Positions 9,238 through 17,642 of a stretch of 37,337 nucleotides of DNA are shown piece after piece; positions within the stretch are counted from its first letter, which is position 1; each line of letters opens with the position of its first letter. A model generated the notes under the pieces. That model searched no databases. It worked only from the letters and a program-made list of their open reading frames with translations, and was not told the origin of the DNA. This stretch comes from an uncultured Cellvibrionales bacterium. GTDB lineage: Bacteria; Pseudomonadota; Gammaproteobacteria; Pseudomonadales; Cellvibrionaceae. The position numbers were made by a program, and so were the translations under genes. Location of the stretch: positions 1 through 37,337 of the forward strand of contig CAJWCA010000005.1 of NCBI GenBank assembly GCA_913020395.1, given 5' to 3'.

Positions 9238-9511
9238 TGACTTATCCCTTTCATTAAGACAAAGTAACAGTCTTTATTAAATCGGCAGAAGGGACTAGCT
9301 CAGTACGACAGATTCCTTTCCGCAGCGAAGGCAGGAGAACTTATGACAGAAATGTATTCAATCTATGAACGCTAGCAGGGGGTTGGGGATTGTCAAACGA
9401 TCGAACCCCTCATCGCGCGAGGAAAGGCTCGTGAAACCAAAGATATACACTCCCTTACAAAGAGAGTGTGACCACAAAAACGCTGATTTTCCTTTCCAGG
9501 TCAACTATTAA

Positions 9512-10063
9512 TTACTGTACAAACACCGTCGCGACCGCATAGCTACTATACAGCCCTTCACTGTCGATCGCGGCAATCTTGAACTCATAGTCGCCAGAAT
9601 TAAGACCCGACAGCACCAGCTCCGTTGTCTGTGCATCGGTGATATTTTCCGAGTAGTAAAGAGGCTCTCCCACCTTTTTGAATAATATTTCATAGCCATT
9701 AATTTCATACAATTCAAGCGTCTCTCCGTTCTCTCGGAAGGAAGGCACAGACCAACTCAGTGTTAAGGACGCCACACTGACTTCGGCCTCGGTAACGGGT
9801 GTAGACGCCTCGGTATCAGGTGTAGGCGTCTCGGTAACGGTTGTAGACGCCTCGGTATCAGATGTAGGCGTCTCGGTAACGGGTGTAGACTCGTCGGTTC
9901 CAGCGCAATAGTTACCAGGATAACCCGCTTTCTTGGCCCAGCCTTTTAAATTTTGATTTTTGTCACAAGGGTCCCTTTCTTTTGCCTCTGCCTCGATGCT
10001 GGCAAAAGTTATCAATAAAAACAGGGAAAGAACGAAGGTCAATAAACGCATAGTTAATACCAC
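9512..10063 (-). CDS. Small exported protein with Thr/Glu-rich repeat linker and C-terminal fibronectin type III-like domain
   Basis: Signal peptide MRLLTFVLSLFLLITFASIEAEA (likely start MRLL or upstream M); TPTSDTEASTTVTE repeats; LTLSWSVPSF...YEINGYEILFKKVG...ELVLSGLNSGDYEFKIAAIDSEGLYSSYA is Fn3-like. Confidence 0.75.
   Translation of the reverse strand: MVLTMRLLTFVLSLFLLITFASIEAEAKERDPCDKNQNLKGWAKKAGYPGNYCAGTDESTPVTETPTSDTEASTTVTETPTPDTEASTPVTEAEVSVASLTLSWSVPSFRENGETLELYEINGYEILFKKVGEPLYYSENITDAQTTELVLSGLNSGDYEFKIAAIDSEGLYSSYAVATVFVQ
9790..9897 (-). repeat. 21-bp imperfect tandem repeats (42-bp higher-order unit) within CDS
   Basis: gtaacgggtgtagacgcctcg / gtatcaggtgtaggcgtctcg / gtaacggttgtagacgcctcg / gtatcagatgtaggcgtctcg / gtaacgggtgtagac... 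Confidence 0.85.
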
Positions 10064-10302
10064 TTTTATGCCGAGAAGAATCTGTGTTGTTGGAGGGCAG
10101 TTTATAGAGCGGGGTCATTCAATCTGTGTCTTAGCTCACAGCTTGACACTCAAAAGGACTAAAACCGGGTTTATAACGACAAGAATGAGACGCGCGTCAC
10201 ACTATCACCTGCGTTGATTGCCCGGCATTCAGCAGGTGATGTTCTCCTTTTCACCCGCCTGTGAGATGCTGCGGGCAGAATTTCAGCCGCGAGAGATGAG
10301 TC

Positions 10303-11109
10303 ATGGATCTACAGGGAAAAATTATTGTTGTGACAGGCGCTGCCAATGGCATTGGCAAGGCTATGGCCCGCCGTTTTCACCAAGACAAACCAGAAAAAAT
10401 TATATTGGTTGATGTCGACAAAAAAGGGCTACAGGCGCTGGCCGAAGAACTGAGTGATACAACGGTATTTGTTTGCGATATGGCTTGCGAGGACGACGTA
10501 GCCCGGTTAATTCGGGAGACTGAAGCGGCCCACGGTCGCATTGACCTCTATTGTGGCAATGCCGGAATTTTCCGCATGGGCGGTGTCGAAACCGCCAACG
10601 AAGACTTTCAGAAAGTGTGGGACATCAATGTACAGTCCCACATATATGCTGCGCGAGCCGCCCTCCCGAAAATGCTTGAAAGAGGGCAAGGTTATTTCCT
10701 CATAACGGCATCGGCTGCCGGCATGCTGACACAGCTGGGGTCTTTAAGTTACTCCATGAGCAAACACGCGGCCCTGTCTTTTGCCGAGTGGCTGGCCGTT
10801 TCCCATGGGCATCAGGGCATCAAGGCCTCGGCACTTTGCCCCCAGGCAGTTGAATCAAACATGACAGCGGGCACTGATGGCAGCGTGGCTGGCATTGACG
10901 GCATGTTGCCTGCAGCGGATGTCGCAGAGTGTGTGGTGGCCGGGCTCGCGGCGGAGCAGTTCATGATTTTGCCCCACCCTGTGGTGAAGAAGTATTTTCA
11001 AAACAAAGCCAATGACTACGAACGCTGGATTGGCGGCATGAAGAAACTGCAGGAGCAATTTAGTCAACTGGCGCCTGAAAATACCGACACGGGTGCCGAT
11101 GTGTTGTAA
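10303..11109 (+). CDS. SDR family NAD(P)-dependent oxidoreductase
   Basis: VVTGAANGIGKAMARRF cofactor motif, CGNAGIF, YSMSKHA catalytic Y-x3-K. Confidence 0.92.
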   Translation: MDLQGKIIVVTGAANGIGKAMARRFHQDKPEKIILVDVDKKGLQALAEELSDTTVFVCDMACEDDVARLIRETEAAHGRIDLYCGNAGIFRMGGVETANEDFQKVWDINVQSHIYAARAALPKMLERGQGYFLITASAAGMLTQLGSLSYSMSKHAALSFAEWLAVSHGHQGIKASALCPQAVESNMTAGTDGSVAGIDGMLPAADVAECVVAGLAAEQFMILPHPVVKKYFQNKANDYERWIGGMKKLQEQFSQLAPENTDTGADVL

Positions 11110-11159
11110 CTACAACAAACAACCAACCTTTCAATCACCTCATCTCTAAGGAAATTAGC

Positions 11160-11450
11160 ATGGCAATTGGTGTAACGGCAAAACTACAGGTTCAAGCGGG
11201 AAAAAACGAAGCATTTGAAGGTATTTTCAAACGCCTGATGGAACAAGTTAGAGCCAACGAACCTGGCTGTACGTTTTATTCTCTGCACCAGTCCCGGGAA
11301 GATGCTCAACTGTATATTGTTTTGGAACAATATACAGACGAAGCCGCTTTGGCCGCACACGGTAAAACCGATTACTTCCGCGAAATAGGCCAGGAACTTG
11401 CGCCCTGCATGGCTGCCGCTCCGGTCCTCGAAATAATGGATACCGTATAA
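11160..11450 (+). CDS. Antibiotic biosynthesis monooxygenase-domain protein (putative quinol monooxygenase)
   Basis: 96 aa: VTAKLQVQAGKNEAFEGIFKRLMEQVRANEPGCTFYSLHQSREDAQLYIVLEQYTDEAALAAHGKTDYFRE. Confidence 0.85.
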   Translation: MAIGVTAKLQVQAGKNEAFEGIFKRLMEQVRANEPGCTFYSLHQSREDAQLYIVLEQYTDEAALAAHGKTDYFREIGQELAPCMAAAPVLEIMDTV

Positions 11451-11461
11451 ACCCACCCGTG

Positions 11462-11920
11462 TCATAACAAGTGAGCGGGTATCAAGTCCGTGCGCTTATC
11501 CCCGATTGGCCGAATGGCGACCCTACAGTGTTTTGTTACTGCCGGGTCGGCTCGGCTTTCCACAACGGTAAGAGTTCCACCTAGTTTCTTTATCAATTCA
11601 CGGTCGTAATTCATCATTTTATAACAGGCCTGTACATTGCCCGTTCCCACCAGCGAACAGTCTGCGTGTACCAAGCCGTAGCCGGTCCCGTCTTCAATAC
11701 GGTCGAGTGAACAAATCCCTCTGGGAAACATTCTTAGCCATTCTTCAGTAATCGCCTCCGGCGTGCCCTGCTTGCTGCCTTTCTTTGAAAGCAAGGTTAG
11801 TTTGGCCAACAAAGTTGTGAGCAGCCAAGTGGTTACTCCGTGATGTGGCCTCTGCGCCAAACGACCCAGGAACTGGGTAATTCGATTAAATCGCTTTGCA
11901 TCTTTACTGAGTTCTCGCAT
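11462..11920 (-). CDS. Conserved-looking hypothetical protein with conserved-type Cys residues
   Basis: ATG at 11920 is preceded by AGGATTATC; the ORF-track start at 12025 is possible. ...GLVHADCSLVGTGNVQACYKMMNYDRELIKKLGGTLTVVESRADPAVTKHCRVAIRP. Confidence 0.55.
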   Translation of the reverse strand: MRELSKDAKRFNRITQFLGRLAQRPHHGVTTWLLTTLLAKLTLLSKKGSKQGTPEAITEEWLRMFPRGICSLDRIEDGTGYGLVHADCSLVGTGNVQACYKMMNYDRELIKKLGGTLTVVESRADPAVTKHCRVAIRPIGDKRTDLIPAHLL

Positions 11921-12063
11921 GATAATCCTACTAATGAGTGACTGATTTATGCGGGTATTCGTAGCGTTGGGAATACCAGAGCACTTTTCCTTCAGCCAGA
12001 TTACCCATTGTGCGCCTTTCCTCACAGTGGCAAAATTGACACAATACAGACAGGATTGGACAA

Positions 12064-13062
12064 ATGAAGTCGATAGCCATTATCACATTTGAGGGCATGT
12101 TTGATTCATCGCTATCCATCACTCTGGATATATTGCGCAGCGCCAATCAAATAGCCACCGCCCAGGGTGAGGGCAGCCTGGGCGTTGATTTTGGCCTGTA
12201 CAGTGCGTCTGGCGAGCCGGTTAAAACCGCCGGTGGTCTGGTGATAAACCCACGCTCAGCGCTGGGCGATATCAAAAAGGTGGACGTTGTGATTTTGCCC
12301 GGCCTGGGCATCTCTGACGGCGAGCAGCTGAATAGGGTTCTAAAACAACAGGACGCCAATCAAATCATTCACTTTTTACGCGATCAACACCGGGCCGGCA
12401 GCACTATCCTGGGTTCTTGTTCCGCCTCTTTCTTTTTGGCCGAAGCGGGTATTTTTAGTGACAGTATGGCGACCACAAGCTGGTGGCTCGCAGACGAATT
12501 CAGGCGTAAATATCCGTCTGTAAAACTGCAGACAGAGAAAATGATTACCACAGGAAAGAACTATTTATGCGCGGGGGCAGCCATGGCCCAGGCCGACCTG
12601 ATGATGGTGTTGGTCTCATCATTGTACGGTACTGTAGTTGCCAGGCAGGTTGCCAATTACCTGCTTATCGATCAGCGAGAATTTCAATCCCAATACATTA
12701 TGTCAGGGCTTCTCAGTCACAAATACCCGGAGATAGAAAAGGCAGAGCGCTGGATCAGGCAGCACCTGTCCGGCACTTTCAGCATATCCGATTTGGCCGC
12801 GGCGGTGGGCATTGGCAAACGTACACTGGCAAGGCGCACCCAAGAGGCAATGGGGCTAAGCCCACTGCAGTTTGTGCAGCAAATCCGCGTAGAATCTGCC
12901 ATTCATTTGCTGGAAACCACTCACAAATCCTTCGATGTCATCGCCTTTGAATTAGGGTATTCAGACGCAGCAACGCTCAGACGGCTGCTGCAACGACACA
13001 CAGGAAAATCTCCTGCCCACTTCAGGCTAGCCCACACTGTTTCTTCTACAAGCCAACACTAA
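12064..13062 (+). CDS. GlxA family transcriptional regulator (DJ-1/PfpI-like domain + AraC HTH)
   Basis: N-terminal GATase1-like with GSCSASFFLAEAGIF; C-terminal AraC HTH FSISDLAAAVGIGKRTLARRTQEAMGLSPLQFVQQIRVESAIHLLETT...YSDAATLRRLLQRHTGKSP. Confidence 0.9.
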   Translation: MKSIAIITFEGMFDSSLSITLDILRSANQIATAQGEGSLGVDFGLYSASGEPVKTAGGLVINPRSALGDIKKVDVVILPGLGISDGEQLNRVLKQQDANQIIHFLRDQHRAGSTILGSCSASFFLAEAGIFSDSMATTSWWLADEFRRKYPSVKLQTEKMITTGKNYLCAGAAMAQADLMMVLVSSLYGTVVARQVANYLLIDQREFQSQYIMSGLLSHKYPEIEKAERWIRQHLSGTFSISDLAAAVGIGKRTLARRTQEAMGLSPLQFVQQIRVESAIHLLETTHKSFDVIAFELGYSDAATLRRLLQRHTGKSPAHFRLAHTVSSTSQH

Positions 13063-13535
13063 CAGTCGGATATGGGTAAGGAAGTGCTCACTTTATTGGA
13101 TTGAATAACCACTCGGGAATGAAACTTCTTTATATTCGGGTCCGCCATCAAGAGCCTTCTGGATAGGGTGTCAAATTGATTCATGCCCTCCACTACAAAG
13201 ATCGCAACAAAATCTACCTCGCCGGCGGTGTAATACAACTGCTGCACATGAACCTCGCCTGTAAAGCGCTCAATGATGTCGTCCAAGGCCTTTTCACCAC
13301 CACTGTCCAACACCACCTCAACGATTATCGTGGTCAATCCGGAAAACTGGTTACTGTCTAAAACAGCAACCTCTTTCTGAATCAGCCCCCTGTATTTCAA
13401 TTTTTTAATACGACGCTGGCAGGCAGATGCCGACAGCCCCACCCTATGCCCCAACACTTCGGTGCTCTGGCGAGCATCGACCTGAAGCTCCTTCAACAGC
13501 GCCAAATCAAACTTATCCACGCATAAATCCACCAT
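13059..13535 (-). CDS. Lrp/AsnC family transcriptional regulator
   Basis: KFDLALLKELQVDARQSTEVLGHRVGLSASACQRRIKKLKYRGLIQKEVAVLD plus AsnC ligand-binding domain. Confidence 0.92.
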   Translation of the reverse strand: MVDLCVDKFDLALLKELQVDARQSTEVLGHRVGLSASACQRRIKKLKYRGLIQKEVAVLDSNQFSGLTTIIVEVVLDSGGEKALDDIIERFTGEVHVQQLYYTAGEVDFVAIFVVEGMNQFDTLSRRLLMADPNIKKFHSRVVIQSNKVSTSLPISDC

Positions 13536-13545
13536 TAACAGCCAG

Positions 13546-13569
13546 ATAACGCCTAATAGTAGGCGTTAT
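13546..13569. promoter_or_regulatory. Perfect inverted repeat in Lrp/GST divergent intergenic region (candidate operator)
   Basis: ATAACGCCTA-ATAG-TAGGCGTTAT, 10-bp arms, 11 bp upstream of the lrp-like ATG. Confidence 0.6.
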
Positions 13570-13651
13570 TAGCGACACTTTAAAGCGCCATCGACCGGAG
13601 CGCCAGCTACAATAGCCTCAGTTTTCTAACAACAAGTTAATAGGTACTCTC

Positions 13652-14317
13652 ATGGCACGCATTCTTTACAGCGGAAACCGCAATGCATCCAGCTGGGCTT
13701 TCAGAGCATGGCTGGCGTTAAAGGAACAGGGCATCGAATTTACAGAACAGATCATCGACATTCGCAGGCCACAGCGCTGGAAAAATCTCGATGAGATAGG
13801 TGCGTTTTCTCCTCCTGCGGCGGTACCCGTGCTGGATGATGATGGTACGATCATTTTCGACTCCATGGCCATCATGGAATACGCCAACGAGCTGGGTGAT
13901 GGCTCACTGCTGCCTCGTGAGTTAAAGCTGCGCGCTAAAGCCCGTGCATTTGCTGCTTGGCAGCATTCAACCTTTTCTAGAACCTGCCCCTGCCTTTCCT
14001 TTGAAAGTGCGTTTTATGCTGACAAAAAAACACTCTCTAAGGATGAAATAGATGCAATAGAGTGGGTATACAATATCTGGGAAACCTCCATAAAAGCGTG
14101 TGCTGGCGACTATCTGGTCGGTGACTATTCGCTGGCGGACATTGCCCTGATCCCTTCTGTTGTAAGGTTCAGCTCCCACCTCCAACCGGGCGACAATTGG
14201 CCCTGCACCGCAGCCTGGATTGAGCGACTACTCGCACGGCCACACGTCAAAACCTGGATGGATGAAGCATACCAACAGCCACCCATTTATCTTCCCGGAT
14301 ATAGAGGAGACAGTTAG
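13652..14317 (+). CDS. Glutathione S-transferase family protein
   Basis: ILYSGNRNASSWAFRAWLALKEQGIEF...VPVLDDDGTIIFDSMAIMEYANEL...LVGDYSLADIALIPSV. Confidence 0.9.
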   Translation: MARILYSGNRNASSWAFRAWLALKEQGIEFTEQIIDIRRPQRWKNLDEIGAFSPPAAVPVLDDDGTIIFDSMAIMEYANELGDGSLLPRELKLRAKARAFAAWQHSTFSRTCPCLSFESAFYADKKTLSKDEIDAIEWVYNIWETSIKACAGDYLVGDYSLADIALIPSVVRFSSHLQPGDNWPCTAAWIERLLARPHVKTWMDEAYQQPPIYLPGYRGDS

Positions 14318-14414
14318 TAAGGCTTAGGGCTTCTGTGTAAACTGCTTGCAACTTTTCCAAATCCACGCCCACCACCTCGATAGTTAGCGCTGGGCGAGAC
14401 AGGACACACAGACA

Positions 14415-15392
14415 ATGAAGCAGGTCGTTATATTAGCCTCTGAACGGTGTTTACTTTCTACAGTTGCCGGCCCTATGGACATGTTTTTACAGGCGGGTGT
14501 TCTCTGGAATGGATTGCTCGGCAAAGAGCCTTCCCCTTTTTTTGAGGTGAAGGTAGTCACCATTGATGGCAACAATGTCACCAGTAATAATCAAATGCCT
14601 ATTGTGCCGAACTGCGCGGCAACTGAAGTGGAACAGGCAGACCTGGTGCTCATCCCCTCTCAGGGATATCAATTCGACCCCCATAGTGAAGACTATCTGG
14701 CTCGAGTTGACTGGTTGAAAAACTGTTATGAAAAAGGTGCGGACCTTGCGAGCATTTGCACCGGTGCCTTTCCCCTCGCATCAACAGGCTTGCTGGACGG
14801 AAAAACTGCAACCACGCACTGGGGTGTTGCCAAACAGTTTAAAGCCGCGTTTCCGGCCGTGGAGCTAAGAACAGATTTAATGGTCACCGACGAAGATAGG
14901 CTTTTTTGCGGTGGTGGCCTGACCGCCGATCTAAATCTCTCCCTCTATCTCATCAACAAATATTGTGGTCGAGAAATTGCGCTACAGAGTTCACGCTGCA
15001 CGCTGGTTGATTTAGACCGGGTTTCACAGCTGCCCTTTAGTGTTTTTTCACCGGAGCGAGACCACAACGACCATGAAATCTTGAATGCCCAGGATTGGAT
15101 TGGTCTTCACTTCAGGGAGAACATAAACCTGGACGCACTGGCGGAAAAATCTGGCATGAGTTTGCGTAATTTCAATCGGCGATTCAAGGCGGCAACCGGC
15201 GAGACGGCGGTGAAATATATGCAGCTGACTCGCATTGAATCCGTAAAGTTTGAACTTGAAAATACTCGACGTCCGTTTGAGGAAATAGCGGTAGAAGTAG
15301 GATATGAAAACGTCAGCTTTCTACGCAGGATATTTAAAAGCAACACGGGCCTGTCTCCAACCGTATACCGGAAAAAATTCTCCCTGTCTTAA
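14415..15392 (+). CDS. GlxA family transcriptional regulator (second copy in window)
   Basis: SICTGAFPLASTGLLDGKTATTHWG DJ-1/PfpI motif; C-terminal AraC HTH INLDALAEKSGMSLRNFNRRFKAATGETAVKYMQLTRIESVKFELENTRRPFEEIAVEVGYENVSFLRRIFKSNTGLSPTVYRKKF. Confidence 0.92.
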   Translation: MKQVVILASERCLLSTVAGPMDMFLQAGVLWNGLLGKEPSPFFEVKVVTIDGNNVTSNNQMPIVPNCAATEVEQADLVLIPSQGYQFDPHSEDYLARVDWLKNCYEKGADLASICTGAFPLASTGLLDGKTATTHWGVAKQFKAAFPAVELRTDLMVTDEDRLFCGGGLTADLNLSLYLINKYCGREIALQSSRCTLVDLDRVSQLPFSVFSPERDHNDHEILNAQDWIGLHFRENINLDALAEKSGMSLRNFNRRFKAATGETAVKYMQLTRIESVKFELENTRRPFEEIAVEVGYENVSFLRRIFKSNTGLSPTVYRKKFSLS

Positions 15393-15542
15393 AGGCTTAA
15401 TGGCCGCGTTTTGTCCCTATCAGACTTTTATTGTCCTTCCCAGTACTAACGCCAGACCTTACAACTCCGTATATTCTAGTTGACATGCCGGAGCCAGCAT
15501 ACGGGCCGGAGACATTCTTTGAGACTGTAAGGAAAAACTATA

Positions 15543-15944
15543 ATGATTACCGCCGTCATTGTTGCCAGCTTAATGACCATTACTATGTGGCTTCCCTATC
15601 TTATCGCCAGCACGCTTGTTCGAGGCCAGGCATCAACAATGGCTGGAAATCCCCGCCTTGACGACACACCCATTCCCGACTGGGCCAACCGCTTAAAACA
15701 GGCCCATCAAAATGCGGTGGAAAATCTGCCAGCGTTTATTGGTGTATGTGTGATGGCGCAAATGGCCGACGTGGTAAGCCCCGCAATGATATTAGCGGGT
15801 GTGATCTACAACTATGCCAGGGCAGCTCACTATGTATTGTACGGTTTGTCGGTACCTTTTTTAAGAACAGTGTCTTTCATGGTGAGCTGGTTAGCCACTG
15901 TCTACATTGGTATTTCATCACTCATGATTCTGCTTGCTAACTAA
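15543..15944 (+). CDS. MAPEG family membrane protein
   Basis: Four-TM 133 aa protein with RLKQAHQNAVENLPAFIGVCVMAQMAD...YNYARAAHYVLYGLSVPFLRTVSF, the MAPEG signature. Confidence 0.88.
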   Translation: MITAVIVASLMTITMWLPYLIASTLVRGQASTMAGNPRLDDTPIPDWANRLKQAHQNAVENLPAFIGVCVMAQMADVVSPAMILAGVIYNYARAAHYVLYGLSVPFLRTVSFMVSWLATVYIGISSLMILLAN

Positions 15945-15994
15945 GGGCACGCTCGGCTAAGGTCGAGCCACAGCATGCTGAGACCCACTTCGCT

Positions 15995-16753
15995 TTACCG
16001 CATGACATAGCGACTCAGGATCTCGGCGTATTGCCCGCTCTGCTTCAGATCGATCAGACATTCGTCAATCAGCCGAAGAAACGCTTTTTTGTCTGCAACT
16101 CTGGGTGATTGTTTAGAGAACGTGACATAATAATCGCCACTGCGAATATTGTAATCCAGCACTTTTATTTCTTTGCTGACACCCAGTCGTTTAGCATTCC
16201 AAAGCACGGTATCCCTGGTATTGACATAAACATCGATGCGCCCAGCCAGTAACATTCTCATGAGCGAGTGATTAGAATTACTGACGTGGATATTTTCGTT
16301 TTCCGTCCTTTTTTCCACATAAGACAGAAAATCCGGAGAGTACTTCAAACCCGCGAGATGGCCCAAAGCCAGGGTGTCGAAGTCGTCTATTGCACCAATC
16401 TCAATCGGGGACTTGGACCGTACAATCGGGCGATAACTTGCGGTATAAATAGGTACTTTGCCGTAATAAAGGAACTGATTGCGGCCAGGTCGATGAGAAA
16501 AGATATTGATATCCAGATCACCACTTTGAATACCCTGCCACATCCGCTTGATGGGCAAATGATTAAATTCGTATTTATAACCCGTATTGGGTAAACAGCG
16601 CTCAAGCAACTCCTTTCCAATGCCCGCAGGTTCATCGGTATTACCACTAAAGAAATAGGGTGGCCAATCATTGTCATTGACCCGAACGACTTCTGCACCC
16701 ACTGCCAGCAAAGGCATACAGAGCATCAGTAAAAACAGGGGTAGTCGGGTCAT
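15995..16753 (-). CDS. Periplasmic substrate-binding domain protein (SBP_bac_3-like), orphan
   Basis: Signal peptide; VVRVNDNDWPPYFFSGNTDEPAGIGKELLERCLPNTGYKYEFNHLPIKRMWQGIQSGDLDINIFSHRPGRNQFLYYGKVPIYTA. Confidence 0.85.
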   Translation of the reverse strand: MTRLPLFLLMLCMPLLAVGAEVVRVNDNDWPPYFFSGNTDEPAGIGKELLERCLPNTGYKYEFNHLPIKRMWQGIQSGDLDINIFSHRPGRNQFLYYGKVPIYTASYRPIVRSKSPIEIGAIDDFDTLALGHLAGLKYSPDFLSYVEKRTENENIHVSNSNHSLMRMLLAGRIDVYVNTRDTVLWNAKRLGVSKEIKVLDYNIRSGDYYVTFSKQSPRVADKKAFLRLIDECLIDLKQSGQYAEILSRYVMR

Positions 16754-17040
16754 AAGGGAGTGAAACCTCTATTTTTGATCTACTAATGTTCGCAAGGCCG
16801 CCACTGTAAGCCGGCTATCTAAAGCAAGTTTGACCAAAATCCTGATGTAATTCAATTATTTCGTGACCTGTCGAAATGAAAAGACCCTTCAATTCCCCCT
16901 CAGGCGGCATGGGCTGCCGCCTTTCGCTGAAAGTGAACTGTAAATCGTAGGCACACCCTCCTTCCGCTCGAGCCTCGCTTTTGCCAGATATTTTACTATT
17001 CTTGGAGAGTTCACCACTCACAGACCAAGGAGTTACTACA

Positions 17041-17574
17041 ATGAAGTCTTTTTCTGCAGTGCCTTACGCTCTGTCTCTGCTCACCGTATTGGGCTTTTCA
17101 CACACGATTTTGGCCGAATCCAACGAGGCCCTGATTGCCAAGGCTCGCTCAGCCGCACCCGCCGCAATCAGTGAAAAGGCCACCATTCTCTACAGAGGCA
17201 ATGTGCTGTTTGAGGGCTCAAACGGCTGGGTGTGCATGCCAGAAACCCTGCCCGACGACAATGCACCGATGTGTAATGACAGTGTATGGATGGAGATGAT
17301 GAAAGCCGTTGCCAGTAAGTCTTCCTTCTCCTCATCGAAGATAGGGCTGTCTTATATGCTGATGGGCGATGGAGGTGTCAGCAATTCAGACCCCTATCAC
17401 GCAGATCACCAAAACGCGAAAGACTTTATCAAAGAGGGACCTCACCTGATGCTGATAGTGCCAAGAGCTCAACTTGAAGGCGTTACCGATGACCCCAGTT
17501 CCGGTGTTCCCTATGTCATGTGGAAAGACACCCCCTACGCCCATATCATGATTCCCATTACTGATAGGGAATAA
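17041..17574 (+). CDS. Exported hypothetical protein
   Basis: ATG at 17041 with AAGGAG RBS; signal peptide MKSFSAVPYALSLLTVLGFSHTILA; single two-Cys core VCMPETLPDDNAPMCND. Confidence 0.75.
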   Translation: MKSFSAVPYALSLLTVLGFSHTILAESNEALIAKARSAAPAAISEKATILYRGNVLFEGSNGWVCMPETLPDDNAPMCNDSVWMEMMKAVASKSSFSSSKIGLSYMLMGDGGVSNSDPYHADHQNAKDFIKEGPHLMLIVPRAQLEGVTDDPSSGVPYVMWKDTPYAHIMIPITDRE

Positions 17575-17591
17575 TTTCTCAGGCATAAAAA

Positions 17592-17619
17592 AGGCGGACA
17601 AATTTTCATTTGTCCGCCT
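17592..17619 (-). terminator. Rho-independent terminator (best oriented for the minus-strand TonB receptor gene; may serve both convergent genes)
   Basis: AGGCGGACAAAT-tttc-ATTTGTCCGCCT, perfect 12-bp stem; TTTTTT tract on the minus strand. Confidence 0.88.
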
Positions 17620-17642
17620 AAAACAACACTCACTGAGGATGA

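Noticed and set aside
9238-9511. Guanidine or other known riboswitch upstream of the ureohydrolase operon
   Set aside because: I could not find ykkC/mini-ykkC-type conserved motifs by eye; only simple hairpins. A covariance-model scan would be needed.
9790-9897. Tandem repeats as a CRISPR-like array
   Set aside because: Contiguous 21-bp in-frame units without unique spacers, inside a CDS.
16815-17021. 68-aa minus-strand ORF and the hairpin AGGCGGCA-tgggc-TGCCGCCT at 16902-16922
   Set aside because: ORF has no family signal and overlaps the leader of the exported protein gene; hairpin lacks a U-tract, so function is unclear and I did not call it a terminator.
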